Shown here: piece after piece, positions 1 through 11,447 of the stretch
Layout: each line of letters opens with the position of its first letter
Position numbering within the stretch: the first letter of the stretch is position 1
Source of the DNA: Shinisaurus crocodilurus
Lineage: Eukaryota; Chordata; Lepidosauria; Squamata; Shinisauridae
NCBI GenBank assembly: GCA_021292165.1
Contig: CM037876.1
Location: 308,524,492-308,588,491 of the forward strand
Length of the DNA: 64,000 bases
Reading direction: 5' to 3'
Translations under genes and position numbers: made by a program
Notes under the pieces: generated by a model
Database searches by the model: none
What the model was told of the DNA's origin: nothing
What the model saw: only the letters and a program-made list of their open reading frames with translations

Positions 1-218
1 TTTGTACATTCACAATTTTATAACTAAGAGTCTGTTCCTTTAATGTTCCATCTAAGATTATTTATTCCATTAGTAACTTATTTAAATCTCATCATTATAG
101 CATTTCTTTTAATTTGGTAGTTCTAGAACTAGTAATAAAAAAACATACCTGTTAAAAGACAAATGTGTGATATAATATGATTTAAGTTATGTCACCATAA
201 CCCAGAAAGCATACTGTA

Positions 219-1322
219 TAGCTGGAAAAGGTGCAGAAAAGGGCAACGAAAATGATCAAGGGGCTGGAGGAATTCCCCTATGAAGAAAGGTTACGATGTT
301 TGGGGCTTTTTAGCTTAGAAAAAGGGCAAGCAAGGAGGAGGTCATTTTATTTATTTATTATTTGCATTTATCTATCGCCCACCTGGCCGGCAAACCGGCC
401 ACCCTGGGCGATGTACAGAAAATAAAACAGAACAAAATACATTAAAACATTTTTCTCCATTAAAATACATTAAAACAGTATAAAATTTTAAAATCTTAGC
501 CCACCCCATATTCCCGCCTGAATAACCAAGTTTTTAATGAGCGGCGGAAGCTCAGCAGAGAGGGGACATGGCGGAGGTCACTTGGGAGAGAGTTCCATAG
601 TACGGGGGCTGCCACAGAGAAGGCCCTCTTCCTCGTCCCGACCAGTCTAGCTGCTCTGGCTGAAGGGACAAGGAGAAGGCCGTCTGTGGCAGATCTTGTT
701 GAGCGGCCCACTTGGTGTTGCTGGAGACGCTCCTTGAGATAGACTGGACCGGAGCCGTATAGGGTTTTAAAGGTCAAGGCCAACACCTTGAATTCAGCTC
801 GGCAAGCAACTGGTAGCCAGTGTAGCTCCTTGAGCACTGGCGTGATGTGATCCCGCCGGCGGCTGCCTTTAACCAAGTGAGCCGCCGCGTTCTGTACCAG
901 CGTTCATGACAGAGGTGTATAAAATTATGCATAGTGTGGCGATAATGATACAGAGTTTTTCTCCCTCTCATAATACTAGAACCCGGGGTAATCCAATGAA
1001 GCCAAATGGTAGAAGATTTAGGACAGAAAAAAGGAAGTACATTTTCAGACAATACATGGTTAAACTATGGATTTCACTAGCACAAGAAGTAGTGACCACC
1101 AACTTGGAAGGCTTTAAAAGGGGATTAGACAAATACACGGAGGATAGAATCATCCAGCTCCTAGTTATGACAGCTATACATTACCTCCAGCATCCGATCC
1201 AGCAGGCTCCTGAATGCCAGTTGCTGGGAAACAACTTGACTCAGTTGTGTGAGACTGCTTTCGGGTACATGTCCTGTGGGACTAGATAGGCCTTTGGTCT
1301 GACCCAGTAGGGTTCTTCTCAT
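219..1322 (+). mobile_element. CR1 LINE fragment, split by an L2-like insertion
   Basis: 219-344 and 905-1322 are the two halves of one CR1 3' region. Encoded [20 protein letters not shown] and the later DNA stretch ending in a form of the CR1 'gatccagcagggctcttc' tail identify it. Bases 345-904 are a younger LINE in opposite orientation; TCAT at both edges may be a short target duplication. Lies in presumed STYX intron 1. Confidence 0.8.
345..904 (-). mobile_element. L2-like LINE 3' end
   Basis: Minus-strand reading gives [20 protein letters not shown] and [17 protein letters not shown], the end of an L2-like reverse-transcriptase frame, followed by a tail with TTTATTTA repeats at the low-coordinate side. 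Confidence 0.8.
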
Positions 1323-2785
1323 GTCAACATTTTAAACTGTGTATATTATTTCTTAGCCATAACCAATAGCTGAATAATGAATGGCAACCGATAAGTCATG
1401 CAGGGCACCTTGCAAAATGGAGAGCACCGTCATCCACCTCAGCAGGATGATGTGATGTATGCTTGAGAACAGACGTATGCCAAAAAAACAGGCTCGAGAA
1501 TCCGTACATATAGGAACTAAACCACATTCTTTTGCAATGCACATTTGCTTAGCTGCAGTGCACACAGTATCACTTTTGAACAGCACAGCAAGAAACATGC
1601 ACACTTTAAAGGGATTTCCTTGATTTAATGCTATAATTCTGCCTCCCAACAGCAAAATGAACTCTTAGAACAGGCTGAGTGTCTTTTCAGGATATGTTTT
1701 TTAAAGTGTGCACATAGTCGTTACAATCCATCTGGTCACAATTGGCAATTTACAAAGTATTTTAAATCATGCAAAACAAGCGGAAAGTTTAAACATTGCC
1801 ATGAAAACAGACTGATTTCACACTCTGTCAGCCAAAAGGAATCTTGCAAATGACTACTTTTATATGGGTTATAAAAAACCACACATTCATCCGTTAATAC
1901 ACTGGTTAATTCCAGAGTCTGAAACATACAGTAAACTACGGTATATATACGTTTTCAGACATCCAAAGCTATGGACCTTTACTTCAATCCCAAACAGATT
2001 TTCCTAGAAGTGCTATTAATTTCAATGGAACATTTCCAAATGCGCTCAGAATCACAAATTAAGAGACTGCCCACAGTGGAAATTTAGTAATGAGTCAGGG
2101 GTGCTACTACATAATGCAAGCATATCTAAGGGTCGATAAAAATTCCTGCTGCTTCTTTTGACATTTCTATCAAGGTCTTATTTTCATCTGTTGGAATTAA
2201 CATGCTTACTCCTGCGTTCATGCACAGTATGCTTCTGGAATAACATGAGCAGCTCCTTCTAGAAAGACAGAGAAGCAACACACACGCAGTATCAACTACT
2301 AGATTTATTTAACTCCCAGCATCTATGCACAGATTTCTATCTATTTGCAATTTGAAAAGCATACTTCATGCAAGATAAAAAGCTTGTGCATCCTAGACAC
2401 CTAGCAATATGCTTTTTATAGCACAAAGTTAAATAATTACAAAGCTGGGAAATGTTAAAACAAATGTCATGCTTCATATTAAAATATGAACATATGGGTT
2501 TTGCATTGAAAATTAATTTTGGAGCACATGCAATAAGTATTACTCACACTGTTGCTACAGATTCAATATTATTGATCTGTAACATTACATATTCCTACCA
2601 GATGAGCTTTTCTAGCATTCTGGCACTTACTCTTATGTGTTAAACTGGGGAAAAACAGTTAAATACATACTATGTAGGGACCAAGAAGGCAGATATATAA
2701 TCAAATTCGAATAACTGATACTTATATAATGTATTCATTAAGCACCTAAACAAACTCTAAGGTGCCTTACAGAAAGTAAAAGTTC
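1323..2785. other. AT-rich stretch, no recognised feature
   Basis: No coding exon, repeat family or structured RNA was recognised here. Presumed STYX intron 1. Confidence 0.5.
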
Positions 2786-3050
2786 TGTAAGTTTCACTCG
2801 CTCCCCAGTGACCTCCGCCATGCCCCTTCCTTGATTAGCTTCCGCCGTGCATTAAAAACGTGGCTTTTCAGGCGGGAATATGGGGTGGGTTAGGATTTTT
2901 AAGTTTTGTTCTGTTTTTAATTGTTTTATACTGTGTGTGTGTGTGTTCCCCCCCCCCCTTGTATTTTATTGGATTGTAAATCGCTCAGAAAGGCCGGATG
3001 TCTGGCCAGATGGGCGATTTATAAATATAATAAATAAATAAATAATAAAA
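2786..3050 (+). mobile_element. L2-like LINE 3' terminus
   Basis: Same tail as at 345-904 but in plus orientation: 'ggcgggaatatggggtgggtt', a GT/C tract, the 'cgctcagaaaggccggatgt' stem region and an AATA repeat end. Confidence 0.75.
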
Positions 3051-3418
3051 GTGGCATAGTTGGATTTAGACAACCACAAGGGACAGCAAGCTTAGTTATG
3101 AAGCTTGGAATTGCAGTTTATCAGGGTTTAACAAATTCTATTTTTTCTGTCATTGCAAAAGGATATTTTAATCAAGTTCCACCTATACCAAGCTTTTGAA
3201 ATGGAGTTTGTTCCATTTTGAAACTCCCAGTTTTGTAAATGGGTCAATGTCAGTATAGAAATAAATGATCAGAAAAATGTATAACAGACACAGAATAGGG
3301 CTGTGGTCTTGTCTCTCTCTCCAGTAACCTTTGCACTTAGTCTGTGAAAATGGTAATAACGATGCATGGCACTCCATGTAACTCAGAAGGAACATTTTCA
3401 CTTCCTCTATTTATTCAG

Positions 3419-3696
3419 CTCCAGGATGTGTTGTAGTATCTGGATCTTCAAATAGCAGCAGTGGCTATGAATATTTCCCTCCAGCTCCTTCATATGAGAA
3501 GATTACAACTTTCCCCCCCAGATCAAGATCTATCAACTGCCAATCATGCTTTTATAACCTCAGGTCCAGATTACTGCGACGTGCTCAATATGGAGCTGTT
3601 CTTCCTCCATTCAAAGCTGTAGCAGGAATGGAAAGACCTATCTACAATAAAGGACGGATGGTCAAGTGTACCAGAAATTCTGCACCTGTTCTATAG
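3419..3696 (+). other. Open block after a good splice acceptor, partly L2-like (unexplained)
   Basis: After TTTATTCAG at 3410-3418 a stop-free frame of 91 codons runs to TAG at 3694. It reads PGCVVVSGSSNSSSGYEYFP and ends in VKCTRNSAPVL, which I do not recognise. A different frame at about 3558-3602 (TSGPDYCDVLNMEL) resembles the L2-like motif SRLDYCNVLYVGL, so decayed LINE DNA is the likelier explanation. Antisense to STYX intron 1. Confidence 0.3.
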
Positions 3697-3789
3697 ACTT
3701 CCATATTTTAGTGCACTGGTTCCAACCTATGGGATGCTTAGAGGGCTGGGCTATATATTAACAGCTACCTTTCCCATCTTCCCTCACAA

Positions 3790-4139
3790 GCTATAATGGG
3801 TTGTATCCAATGCTGCCATTCTGCTAGTGCAAAGCTTCCATCATTTGCAGAAACAACGTATTTATCCTTGCACAAGTGAATTCCAATACTTTGATCCCAC
3901 TTGTGCAGACTGCTGTGCAAGCTATTGCACAAGCTGTTGCAGAACATGTTGCACAAGTTGTTCTGCAAATTGTTGCACAAGACATTGCACTTGGTGTTGC
4001 ACAACTCATTACAACCATTAAACTAGGTGCTGCTTGCACTAGATGTGCTAGTCCCATTAACAGTTGTGCAACCGCTAGGGGAACAACACCAACTCTTGCA
4101 TTTTTTCTGCTAGCATAATGTCGGATATGACCCCATGTC
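3790..4139. mobile_element. MITE with expanded 12-bp internal repeats
   Basis: The ends form an imperfect inverted pair: ATGGGTTGTATCCAATG at about 3796, and the complement of CGGATATGACCCCAT at about 4122-4136. Between them, about 3895-4005, a roughly 12-base unit like TGTTGCACAAGC recurs about nine times with drift. Confidence 0.6.
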
Positions 4140-5420
4140 AGCTGACAGGAAACTCATGAAGGTACCCTCCATGATACAGGATTGGCCAGCAAGAGCATAA
4201 AGAGCAACACTATGGCTACCCCACCCCCAGCTTTAGAATTCCTTTCCTCCAAAGATTTGACAAGCCCCAAATCTGTGTGTCTTCCAGATATTTGGACAAG
4301 CATTTGTAGCTAGAGATAATTATCTTAATATTTTATCTTTTTGAAAAAAATTATGACACCTGTCGTTAGGTGAGGGAGGAAAATGGCAGACTAAAAATCT
4401 AAATAAGCAAGCCTTTGAATATGCTTAACAGGGTTAAATACATAATCTAAGATAGCAAACAGCATAACGTAAATATCATTAATGAAAACACGGATGGGAA
4501 ATGTGGGGCAGAAGCTGGCTGAGCATCAACTGTTACGGTACAAGCCAGAAGACATGTGTATGCACAGCTAAGTTGGGACAATTTAAATGCTGAAAGCAAG
4601 GACACAGAAAGCAGTGCCAGTGCAGCCCTCCATGGCCAGCAGTATCTTTGATGTCCTTGCTGCACTGAGCTGGCACATGGAGCATGAACAAAATGACACA
4701 TGCCCTTTCTCCCAGCAGTGAGAGCCACACTCTTGCAGGAGGTAAAAGGGAAATCGACCAGAGCTCTCCAACCAGGCTGAGCTGAGGATTCTGCCCAGAC
4801 CATCAGAATGCGAACTGAACGGCCGAAAGCCACAGATTACTGAATGATTTTGATTCCTGAACACTACTAAAAGATTCTTGCACACCATCCAAACTCATAA
4901 TAATAAAGACATTATTCCTAGCCTGAGAATGGTGTCTTGAGATGCACAGCTGTGGTCACCAAAGTCTTAATCATACTAGTTATCCCTCAGCATACTTCCT
5001 CAACTCCACGGAAACAAATCTGTATTTGAAGATTGACAAAACGGTAACATTCCTGCCCTCTCAGCGCAGCATATATACACATGTGATCTGCCTTAGTAAT
5101 TTCTATTACAGAAACATGGAGCAACAGATACTCCCCCCAACACTCCCACACAGGTGGATCTCCTGCACTACGTGCCTGTCTCACCTGCCTTAAGCCTGCT
5201 ATCTTCATAACTGTTGAAATGCATAAAAAGGCCAAGAAACCTTTGTCATATTGAAAGATCATTCACAATTAATTACATCTCATTAGTTGTTCATACAACG
5301 TCAACAATTATCTACATAATCCTTTATGCCAAGGAGTTCAACATGCCAAGCCTCTTCTGCAGCATTTTGAAGGTTTGGAACCTAGTTCCAACATAGCCTC
5401 CAGAAGAACTACAGAACCTG
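4140..5420. other. No recognised feature
   Basis: Moderately AT-rich non-coding DNA. I see no exon and no repeat I can name. Confidence 0.45.
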
Positions 5421-5852
5421 TCTTAGGGAGCAATCCTATATAGCCCCTAGACAGCGTCTGAGGGGCCATAGGATACCTTGGATTCCCAGAGCCAAGGTGC
5501 CCCGACCTTGGAGGGGGGAATCGGTGATCCATCCCCCTCCCAGCCGGTGCGGAAAGAACCGCGCCTGCTGCCTCTCCGAGGCTGGGAACGTAACCACGGA
5601 GAGCGGGGGAAGGGGGCATTTTGGTGGGCAGAGAGGGGACGAGACTGGAGAGGCCAGGATAAGAGCGATCCAGGGGCCTTTCCAGCCTCCTTCCCTCCCC
5701 CGACAAAACACCCAAACTAGACAGGCAAAAAAGCCCATCTAGCAAAAATGCAGGGCGCAAGGACAGGGAGGTGAAGATCCTCCCACCCTGCATAGCATGA
5801 GCGTAAGCTCCTGAGTTCGGGGGCTTACGATCATCGCAACGGGATTGCGCCC
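5421..5852. mobile_element. Long GC-rich relative of family C MITE, copy 1
   Basis: Begins TTAGGGAGCAATCCTATA and ends GGGATTGCGCCCTTA, the same ends as the short family C elements, with about 400 bases of GC-rich interior. Interior landmarks (GGAAAGAACCGCGCYTG, a 'ccctgcatag' block) recur in the copy at 6590-6992. Confidence 0.55.
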
Positions 5853-6589
5853 TTAGCCTCCTACTCTGGCTATGTAAGTCCCTAAAGCTGATCAACTTGA
5901 TCAGCTATATTAATTTAACTGGGGCCTGCAACAGGTCCGTTGGTGTCATCGTAGGTCTCTGGGGTCACAGCCTTTCGCTGCTACATCCTGTGTAGAGAAG
6001 AACTGTGGCCCATTCCACTGGCTGATTTGAGGCAATGGGGAAACCTTACATCCGATGGTCTACTGGCAACTATTGCCAAATTAAATGGGGATGGTTAAGC
6101 AAATTTCAGTTAGATCACTGAAAGGGCTCTGAAAGGAAATGGGGTACACTAAAAATAGTAACAAAGTATAGAATGAGTGTGAGCGGGGATGCGAAACAAC
6201 AAAAAGCAACAGGACGACTTGGAGGGCAGAATAAGCTACGGGGAGAGCAAACATTGTTGTGGGGTGGGCAACCTGTTCAACATTCAAGGAAAACGTGAAG
6301 ATTTACCCCAAGCTAGAGGGTCTACATTAATTTGTATATTTTAACTGTACATTATTTGCATCTGCTAATATTTTCATGAATGGGGCAGTCACTGAACACA
6401 CTGGGTTTTATTTATTTTGTTATAGGCATTTATGTCACACCCTTCAAATAAATTCCCAGGGCAATTCTTACGATGCAATATTTTCTTTTCGAAACGGTCA
6501 CCCTCATGATGGGGAAACACGTCTGCCTGCACCTCAAAAGGTGCAGAATCTGTTTAGATGTGGAGCGGTGTAAAATAGCGCGGACATCC

Positions 6590-6992
6590 AGTTACAAGGT
6601 CAGAAACTCACTCTGACCTTGCAGCTGGGTCTCCAAGCTTGGAGCGCCCTCCCCCCCCCTTCTCAGCCAGCATGGAAAGAACTGCGCTGGCTGCTGCTTT
6701 TGAAGTCGCAAACACCACCTTGGGGAAGGGGTTTTGTGGGCGTTCCTGGGGTGGGGAGGGGAGGAGACAGGCGCCACCACAATATGAGGTACACTGCTGG
6801 TGCCTCAGCCTCCCCCCCCACTCCTGAGTGCCACACTTAAGACAAACGAAATCGGCCATCTAAATGCTTTGCAGGGCGGGAGGAGCACGGAGGCGACCTT
6901 CGCCTCAGCGTTCCTTCCGCCCTGCATAGGATGCCTGTAATCCTCCAAGTTCGGAGGGCTATGGGCATCCCGACTGGACTGCGCCCTAAATG
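6590..6992. mobile_element. Long GC-rich relative of family C MITE, copy 2
   Basis: Shares the interior of the 5421-5852 copy and ends GGACTGCGCCCTAAA. The left end is degraded. It is followed by a 45-base tandem duplication (about 6984-7075) of a stretch containing 'gccctaaatg' and an AAATAAA tract. 5853-6589 and 7076-7542 hold nothing I recognise. Confidence 0.5.
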
Positions 6993-7542
6993 TTGTAAAT
7001 AAAATAAAAGGGGTACCATGATTGGATTGTGCCCTAAATGTGGTAAATAAATAAAATAAATAAAAGGGGCACCATGTGTGGCTTTTTGAAATCATAGTAA
7101 TTTAAACACAATTACTTTAGAGTCCTGTTCAGCACTCTACTGATCATTAACTTTGCAGTATCTTTGGTCACAAGGGCTAGAAACCTGCTTTTAATAATGA
7201 ACATGGGACTCACAGGATTCTAACAAATACTTAATAGCCACATGAAAATGGCTCAGACACCTCTTACAGCCCTTCCCTGCTCTACTCAGCATTAAGTGGG
7301 AAGGATGATCGGGTAGGTAGATTGTGGGTTTTAATAATGTAACACATGCTTAACTTAGAGAAAAAAATAGGCAAAACCTACACACAGGTAAAGTTTCCCT
7401 ATTTCTATCTGCTAACATTTTCATGAAAAGGGCAGATTCTCACTGGACACACTGATGTCATTTATTTATAAATTCCCAGGGCAATTCTTATGATGCAATA
7501 GTGGTGTTTTTTAAAAAAGAAATGGTCACCCCCTCTCCCTAG

Positions 7543-7672
7543 GTTAGGGGTGGGTAATTTCGGCCTCCCAGATGTTTTGGCCTACAACTCCCATGATCCC
7601 TCACCATTGGCTAGGCTGGTTAGGGCTGATGGGGAGTTGCAGGCCACAAATTACCCACCCCTGCTCTAGGTG
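7543..7672. mobile_element. MITE, family B-like
   Basis: Imperfect palindrome: 'aggggtgggtaatttcggcc' on the left and the complement of 'ggccacaaattacccacccc' on the right, with an ACAACTCCCATGATCCC core. Confidence 0.65.
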
Positions 7673-7779
7673 CTACGTAACTTTATAAAGAACTGGCACC
7701 TGAAATTGCTTGTTTTCCCATTTCTTTTTACTGTTGTAGCTCATCTATAAGACCACAGCTGTGAAACATGTGGGACTGA

Positions 7780-9064
7780 ATCAGCCTTGGTTGCCCTGAT
7801 GGATGACCTCTATTGAGTGAAGGATAGTGGGAGTGCTACCCCGTTAATTCTACTCGATCTCTCAGCAGCTTTCGATACCATTGACCATGGTATCCTCCTG
7901 GACTGACTCCGCGGGTTGGGCATTGGAGGCACTGTGTTACAGTGGCTTCGGTCCTACCTGCAGGGTCGATTTCAGAGAGTAAGACTGAGTGACTATTCCT
8001 CGGATTCTTGGCATTGCGCTATGGGGTTCCACAGGGTACTATCTTGTCCCCAATGTTGTTTAACATCTATATGAAGCTGCTGGGAGCAGTCATTAGGGGA
8101 TTTGGAGCCAAGTGCCATCAGTACACTGATGACACACAGCCCTATATCCCTGTGACAACTGAATCAGGAGGGGCTGTGCAAGTCCTGGATCAGTGCCTGA
8201 ACTCAGCGATGGGCTGGATGAGGGTCAATAAACCGAGGCTGAATCCTGGCAAGATGGAAGCTCTGTGGGTGAGTGGTTCCCGAGTCCGGGAAATAGGCTC
8301 ATTGCCTGTTCTGGATGGGGTTGCTCTCCCTTTGAAAGATCAGGTTTGTAGTCTGGGGGTACTCCTAGATCCGTCATTGTCGCTGGAGCCCTAAGTGACT
8401 GTGGCGGCTCAGAGTGCCTTTCGATTGGTTCACCAGCCACGACCTCTCCTGGACAGGGATAGCTTGGCCACTAGTAACCTCAAGACTGGATTACTGCAAT
8501 GTGCTCTACGTGGGGCTGCCCCTACAGTTGCTCCGGAAGCTGGAGCTAGTGCAGAATGTAGCAGCTCAGCTTTTGTCAGGAGCTGCCCCTTTTCAGCATG
8601 CAACTCCTTTACTGAAGGAACTGCACACCTATTCGCTACCGGGTCAGGTTTAAGGTTCCAGTACTAGTGTACAAAGCCTGAAACAACTTGGGACCGGGAT
8701 ACCTGAGAGAGCGCCTCCTCCCATACCAACCTACCCGGTCACTGAGGTCATCAGATGGCATGCTCCTGGTGGTTCCTCATGGATCTTTGGCCCAATTGGA
8801 GTCCACCAGGAGAAGGGCCTTCAGTGTGGTGGCTCCATTTCTGTGGAACTCCCTGCCTCTGGAGGTCAGGCAGGCTCTGACATTGTGCTGCTTTGCACCT
8901 GCTGAAGACCTCCTTGTTCCAGAAAGCCGTCTCTGCTCTTCAACCATCAATGTAATTTTAGTTTGTTTTCAATGTATTGTTTTTTGTTTCTTTTATCTGT
9001 TTTTGTCTTTTTATTGTTCACCGCTCTGGAATCTGCTTGATGTGGAGCAGTATACAAATACAGT
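7780..9064 (+). mobile_element. L2-like LINE, decayed reverse transcriptase
   Basis: Recognisable pieces in order: SAAFDTIDHG-type start (about 7865), GVPQGTILSPMLFNIYM (8023), YTDDTQ catalytic-site relic (8117), then LDYCNVLYVGLPL and GPGYLRERLLPYQP. Several frameshifts and stops. Ends in an ATA-rich tail that runs into the microsatellite at 9065. Confidence 0.8.
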
Positions 9065-9065
9065 A

Positions 9066-9103
<38 letters not shown>

Positions 9104-9104
9104 T
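9065..9104 (+). repeat. (AAT)n microsatellite
   Basis: About 13 AAT units at the 3' end of the preceding LINE, probably grown from its tail. Confidence 0.9.
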
Positions 9105-9124
9105 GTTGATGAACTACTATACAC

Positions 9125-9205
9125 ATCATCCCTCCCCACTGGCTGGGCTGGCTAGGGCTGATGGGAACTAGAGTCAAACATCTCCAGGGCCACAGGTCCC
9201 CTGGC
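9125..9205. mobile_element. Family B MITE, half element
   Basis: Contains the 'ggctgatgggaactagagtc' and 'catctccagggccacaggtc' portion only. Confidence 0.5.
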
Positions 9206-9216
9206 CCTATATTAGA

Positions 9217-9460
9217 CTGACATGGTTTGCCTGATCACTATGGCTTAAATAAGCCACAATGACTTGTTTAAGCCGCGGTGTGTACCAAGCACCATTTGCC
9301 TACTTACCCACCCATGCATGGCTTGTCATGTGGTCCGAACCCGGCCACCATGGCTTGTTGGAGGGGGAAACAACCCTCAAATAACCAAACAGCCCATGGG
9401 TTATTTGAGGGTTGTTTCCCCTGCACAAGCCATGCCGCCCGGGTTTGGATGACACAACAA
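9217..9460. mobile_element. Foldback MITE, family G
   Basis: Central hairpin: GAAACAACCCTCAAATAACC (about 9370) and its complement (about 9399) lie only a few bases apart, with arms extending about 48 bases each way to 'aacccggccaccatggcttg'. Outer parts carry 'cttgtttaagccgcggtgtg'. Confidence 0.6.
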
Positions 9461-10151
9461 CAAAAGCTGTGCAGTAACCTGTACCTGAAAGTGGGACCTC
9501 GGAAGGAGAAAGAGACTTTATAAGGGGCAAAATCATTTACATAGAGAGGAGATTAACAAGGGTTGCACTAGTGCTACTTAGGTCCTCTACAGTAATGGCC
9601 AACATTAACAAAAACCTTCAAGGTTAGGACACTGTGTTTACGTAGGGTAAAAGCAAGGAAACTCTTTAGCACCTTCTGATCCATGAAAGGATATTAGAAG
9701 ATTAACCAAAAGATACCACCGCATTTCATGGGGCAACTAACAGGATTCTACAACAACAAAAACGCCTATGCTCAGGACCCCATAAATACAGAAGGAAAAC
9801 TGAGGACCCATTAATTGTTGGGAGAAGGGGTCAAAAGGCCTATAAGCAAATCTAACAGGAGCTCTGTACTTACGTTAGTTTTATTGTTCACTGTTTTTAT
9901 CTTACTGAACTGCAATCTACCTTGGGTCCAATATATGAAGTGATAAAATAGAAAATAAACACATGTTCATTAATAAATAGAGATAGGAACAAGCCACGAC
10001 GCACCCCCCTGGCAAGATTTCTCAGGCACCCTGTATCGGATGGAAGAAATTAAACCAGAGATGGGTGAGGGGGATACGGCCACAATAACGAAACCCTACA
10101 ATTGCCTGGTAGCTGAGAAATATGGATCTTCACAGGGATAGAAGACGAATA

Positions 10152-10385
10152 CAGGCAGTCCCCGAGTTAAGAACGTCCGACTTACAGATAACCCATACTT
10201 AAGAACGGATTTCTGGGTTCCCCAACACTATGTCATTTACGTAGAGTACATAGTGAAGTATACCACGCAATTTGTGTAAATGCAGATTTTAACGTTTAGA
10301 ACACTATGATGTTCTGACTTACATACAAATTCGACTTAAATACATTCTTAAGAACTGAACTCGTTCGTAACCTGGGGACTGCCTG
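10152..10385. mobile_element. Tigger-like (Tc1/mariner class) MITE
   Basis: Ends CAGGCAGTCCCCGAGTTA and the complement of AACCTGGGGACTGCCTG, flanked by TA on both sides, as in pogo/Tigger elements. No transposase inside. 9461-10151 upstream holds nothing recognised. Confidence 0.7.
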
Positions 10386-10399
10386 TATTCCCCTAGATT

Positions 10400-10534
10400 A
10401 GGGTTCTCCAACCTTGGGTCCCCAGATGTTGCTGGCCTACAGCTCCCAGCATACCCAGCCAGCATGGCTAATGGCAAGGGATTCTGGGGGCTGTAGTCCA
10501 GCAACATCTGGGGACCTGAGGTTGGAGAGCCCTG
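10400..10534. mobile_element. hAT-like MITE, family A
   Basis: Palindromic element with ends GGGTTCTCCAACCTTGGG and its complement. Flanks CCCTAGAT and CCCTAGAC are an 8-base target duplication with one mismatch. Core CTACAGCTCCCAGCAT. Confidence 0.75.
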
Positions 10535-10721
10535 CCCTAGACAGTGGTGGTGGTGGTGGTGTTTTTAATGGGTGTGTGACTGAATTGTCATATACACCCA
10601 TAAATGAGCACATGGGAGAAGAGCTAAGTTGTGGGACTTCCTTGGACAGCCTTCCCCCAACTTCATACCTTCCAGACAGATGTGTAGGTGCAATCCTTTT
10701 GCACGTTTAGACAGAGAAATC

Positions 10722-10838
10722 CCTTTTAGGGCACAATCCTATTAGTATGTTTAGACAGAAAAATGTCCTACAACTCTCAGCATCCCAGCGAAGCTTTTTT
10801 TTCTGTCTAAACATGCATAAGATTGCGCCCTAAAAGCA
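10722..10838. mobile_element. Family C MITE
   Basis: Ends TTTTAGGGCACAATCCTA and the complement of AAGATTGCGCCCTAAAA; inner CTACAACTCTCAGCATCCC. Its right end touches the STYX CpG island, downstream of exon 1. Confidence 0.7.
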
Positions 10839-11075
10839 TTTCTCTCTTCCCCCCCACACACACACACCCCTTGCAGGTGGAACACCTGTGTGCGCCCCCT
10901 CCCCCGCCTTCCTTTCCGTAAAGGGGCGTGTAGGTGCGGGAGGTGTCCCCCCCTCCCAATTTCCCATTTCCCCGGAGGGGGGGGGAGTCCAGAGGGCGGC
11001 GACAGACCGACCGGCTCTCGCCCTCCTGCGTGCCCGTCTGAAGCCGCCCCACGACGAGCGAGCAGGCTGCCTCAC

Positions 11076-11132
11076 CTCGGAGTCCTCTTTGGGCTGCGGC
11101 AGCGCGGGGAAGACCGGCTTGGCGAGCTCCAT
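11076..11132 (-). CDS. STYX: STYX, first coding exon (partial gene)
   Basis: STYX is a catalytically inactive dual-specificity phosphatase-like protein that binds phosphorylated partners. The minus strand here reads MELAKPVFPALPQPKEDSE, 19 codons, then the donor GTGAGG at 11075-11070. It resembles the known N-terminus of STYX (Met-Glu, then FPxLPQxKEDxE), and the phase-0 junction after the final Glu fits the next expected residues, EWTYP. Position supports the call, since STYX lies downstream of PSMC6 on the same strand in other vertebrates. The exon sits in a strong CpG island. I looked for the next exons on the minus strand down to base 1 (EWTYPMRREM, the phosphatase-loop segment, the acidic C-terminus) and found none. 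Intron 1 therefore probably runs off the left edge. The call rests on a short peptide plus synteny. Confidence 0.85.
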
Positions 11133-11393
11133 GGCCGGGCCGGGCGCAGCACAGGCTCGCTCGCGTCTCCCTTCTCTCAGGCGGTCAGCGGGGCAGAGGC
11201 CGGCGGTCGGCGGGCCTCGGCGCTCGAGCGGCGGCCAGGGCGGCGGCGGCGGCGGCGGCTGTGGACCGAGGAAGCGGAGAAGGCGGCGGCGGCGGCGGCT
11301 CGCGCCCGGCCGCCATGCTGCTGGCTGGGCTGGCTCGCGCCCCTCCCCCCTGAGGCGGCGGTCACTCCCTCCCTCACTCCCTACACGGGCGGC

Positions 11394-11447
11394 CGCGCGC
11401 GCGCGCGCGCGCACTCTCACCCGCTATCTCCTCGCGCGCGCGCGCGC
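11394..11447. repeat. Two alternating CG tracts in a tandem duplication
   Basis: (CG)n runs at 11394-11412 and 11433-11447, each followed by 'cactctcaccc', so a unit of about 36-38 bases is duplicated. Lies about 260-315 bases upstream of the STYX ATG. Confidence 0.85.

Noticed and set aside
3895..4005. CRISPR-like array from the 12-base periodic repeat
   Set aside because: Units are contiguous with no spacers and lie inside a MITE in a vertebrate genome.
8688..9155. 155-codon frame with a poly-Asn tract
   Set aside because: It is the L2-like LINE end running through the (AAT)n microsatellite.
1..11075. Further STYX exons
   Set aside because: I looked on the minus strand for the expected EWTYPMRREM, phosphatase-loop and acidic C-terminal segments and found none; they probably lie left of the window.
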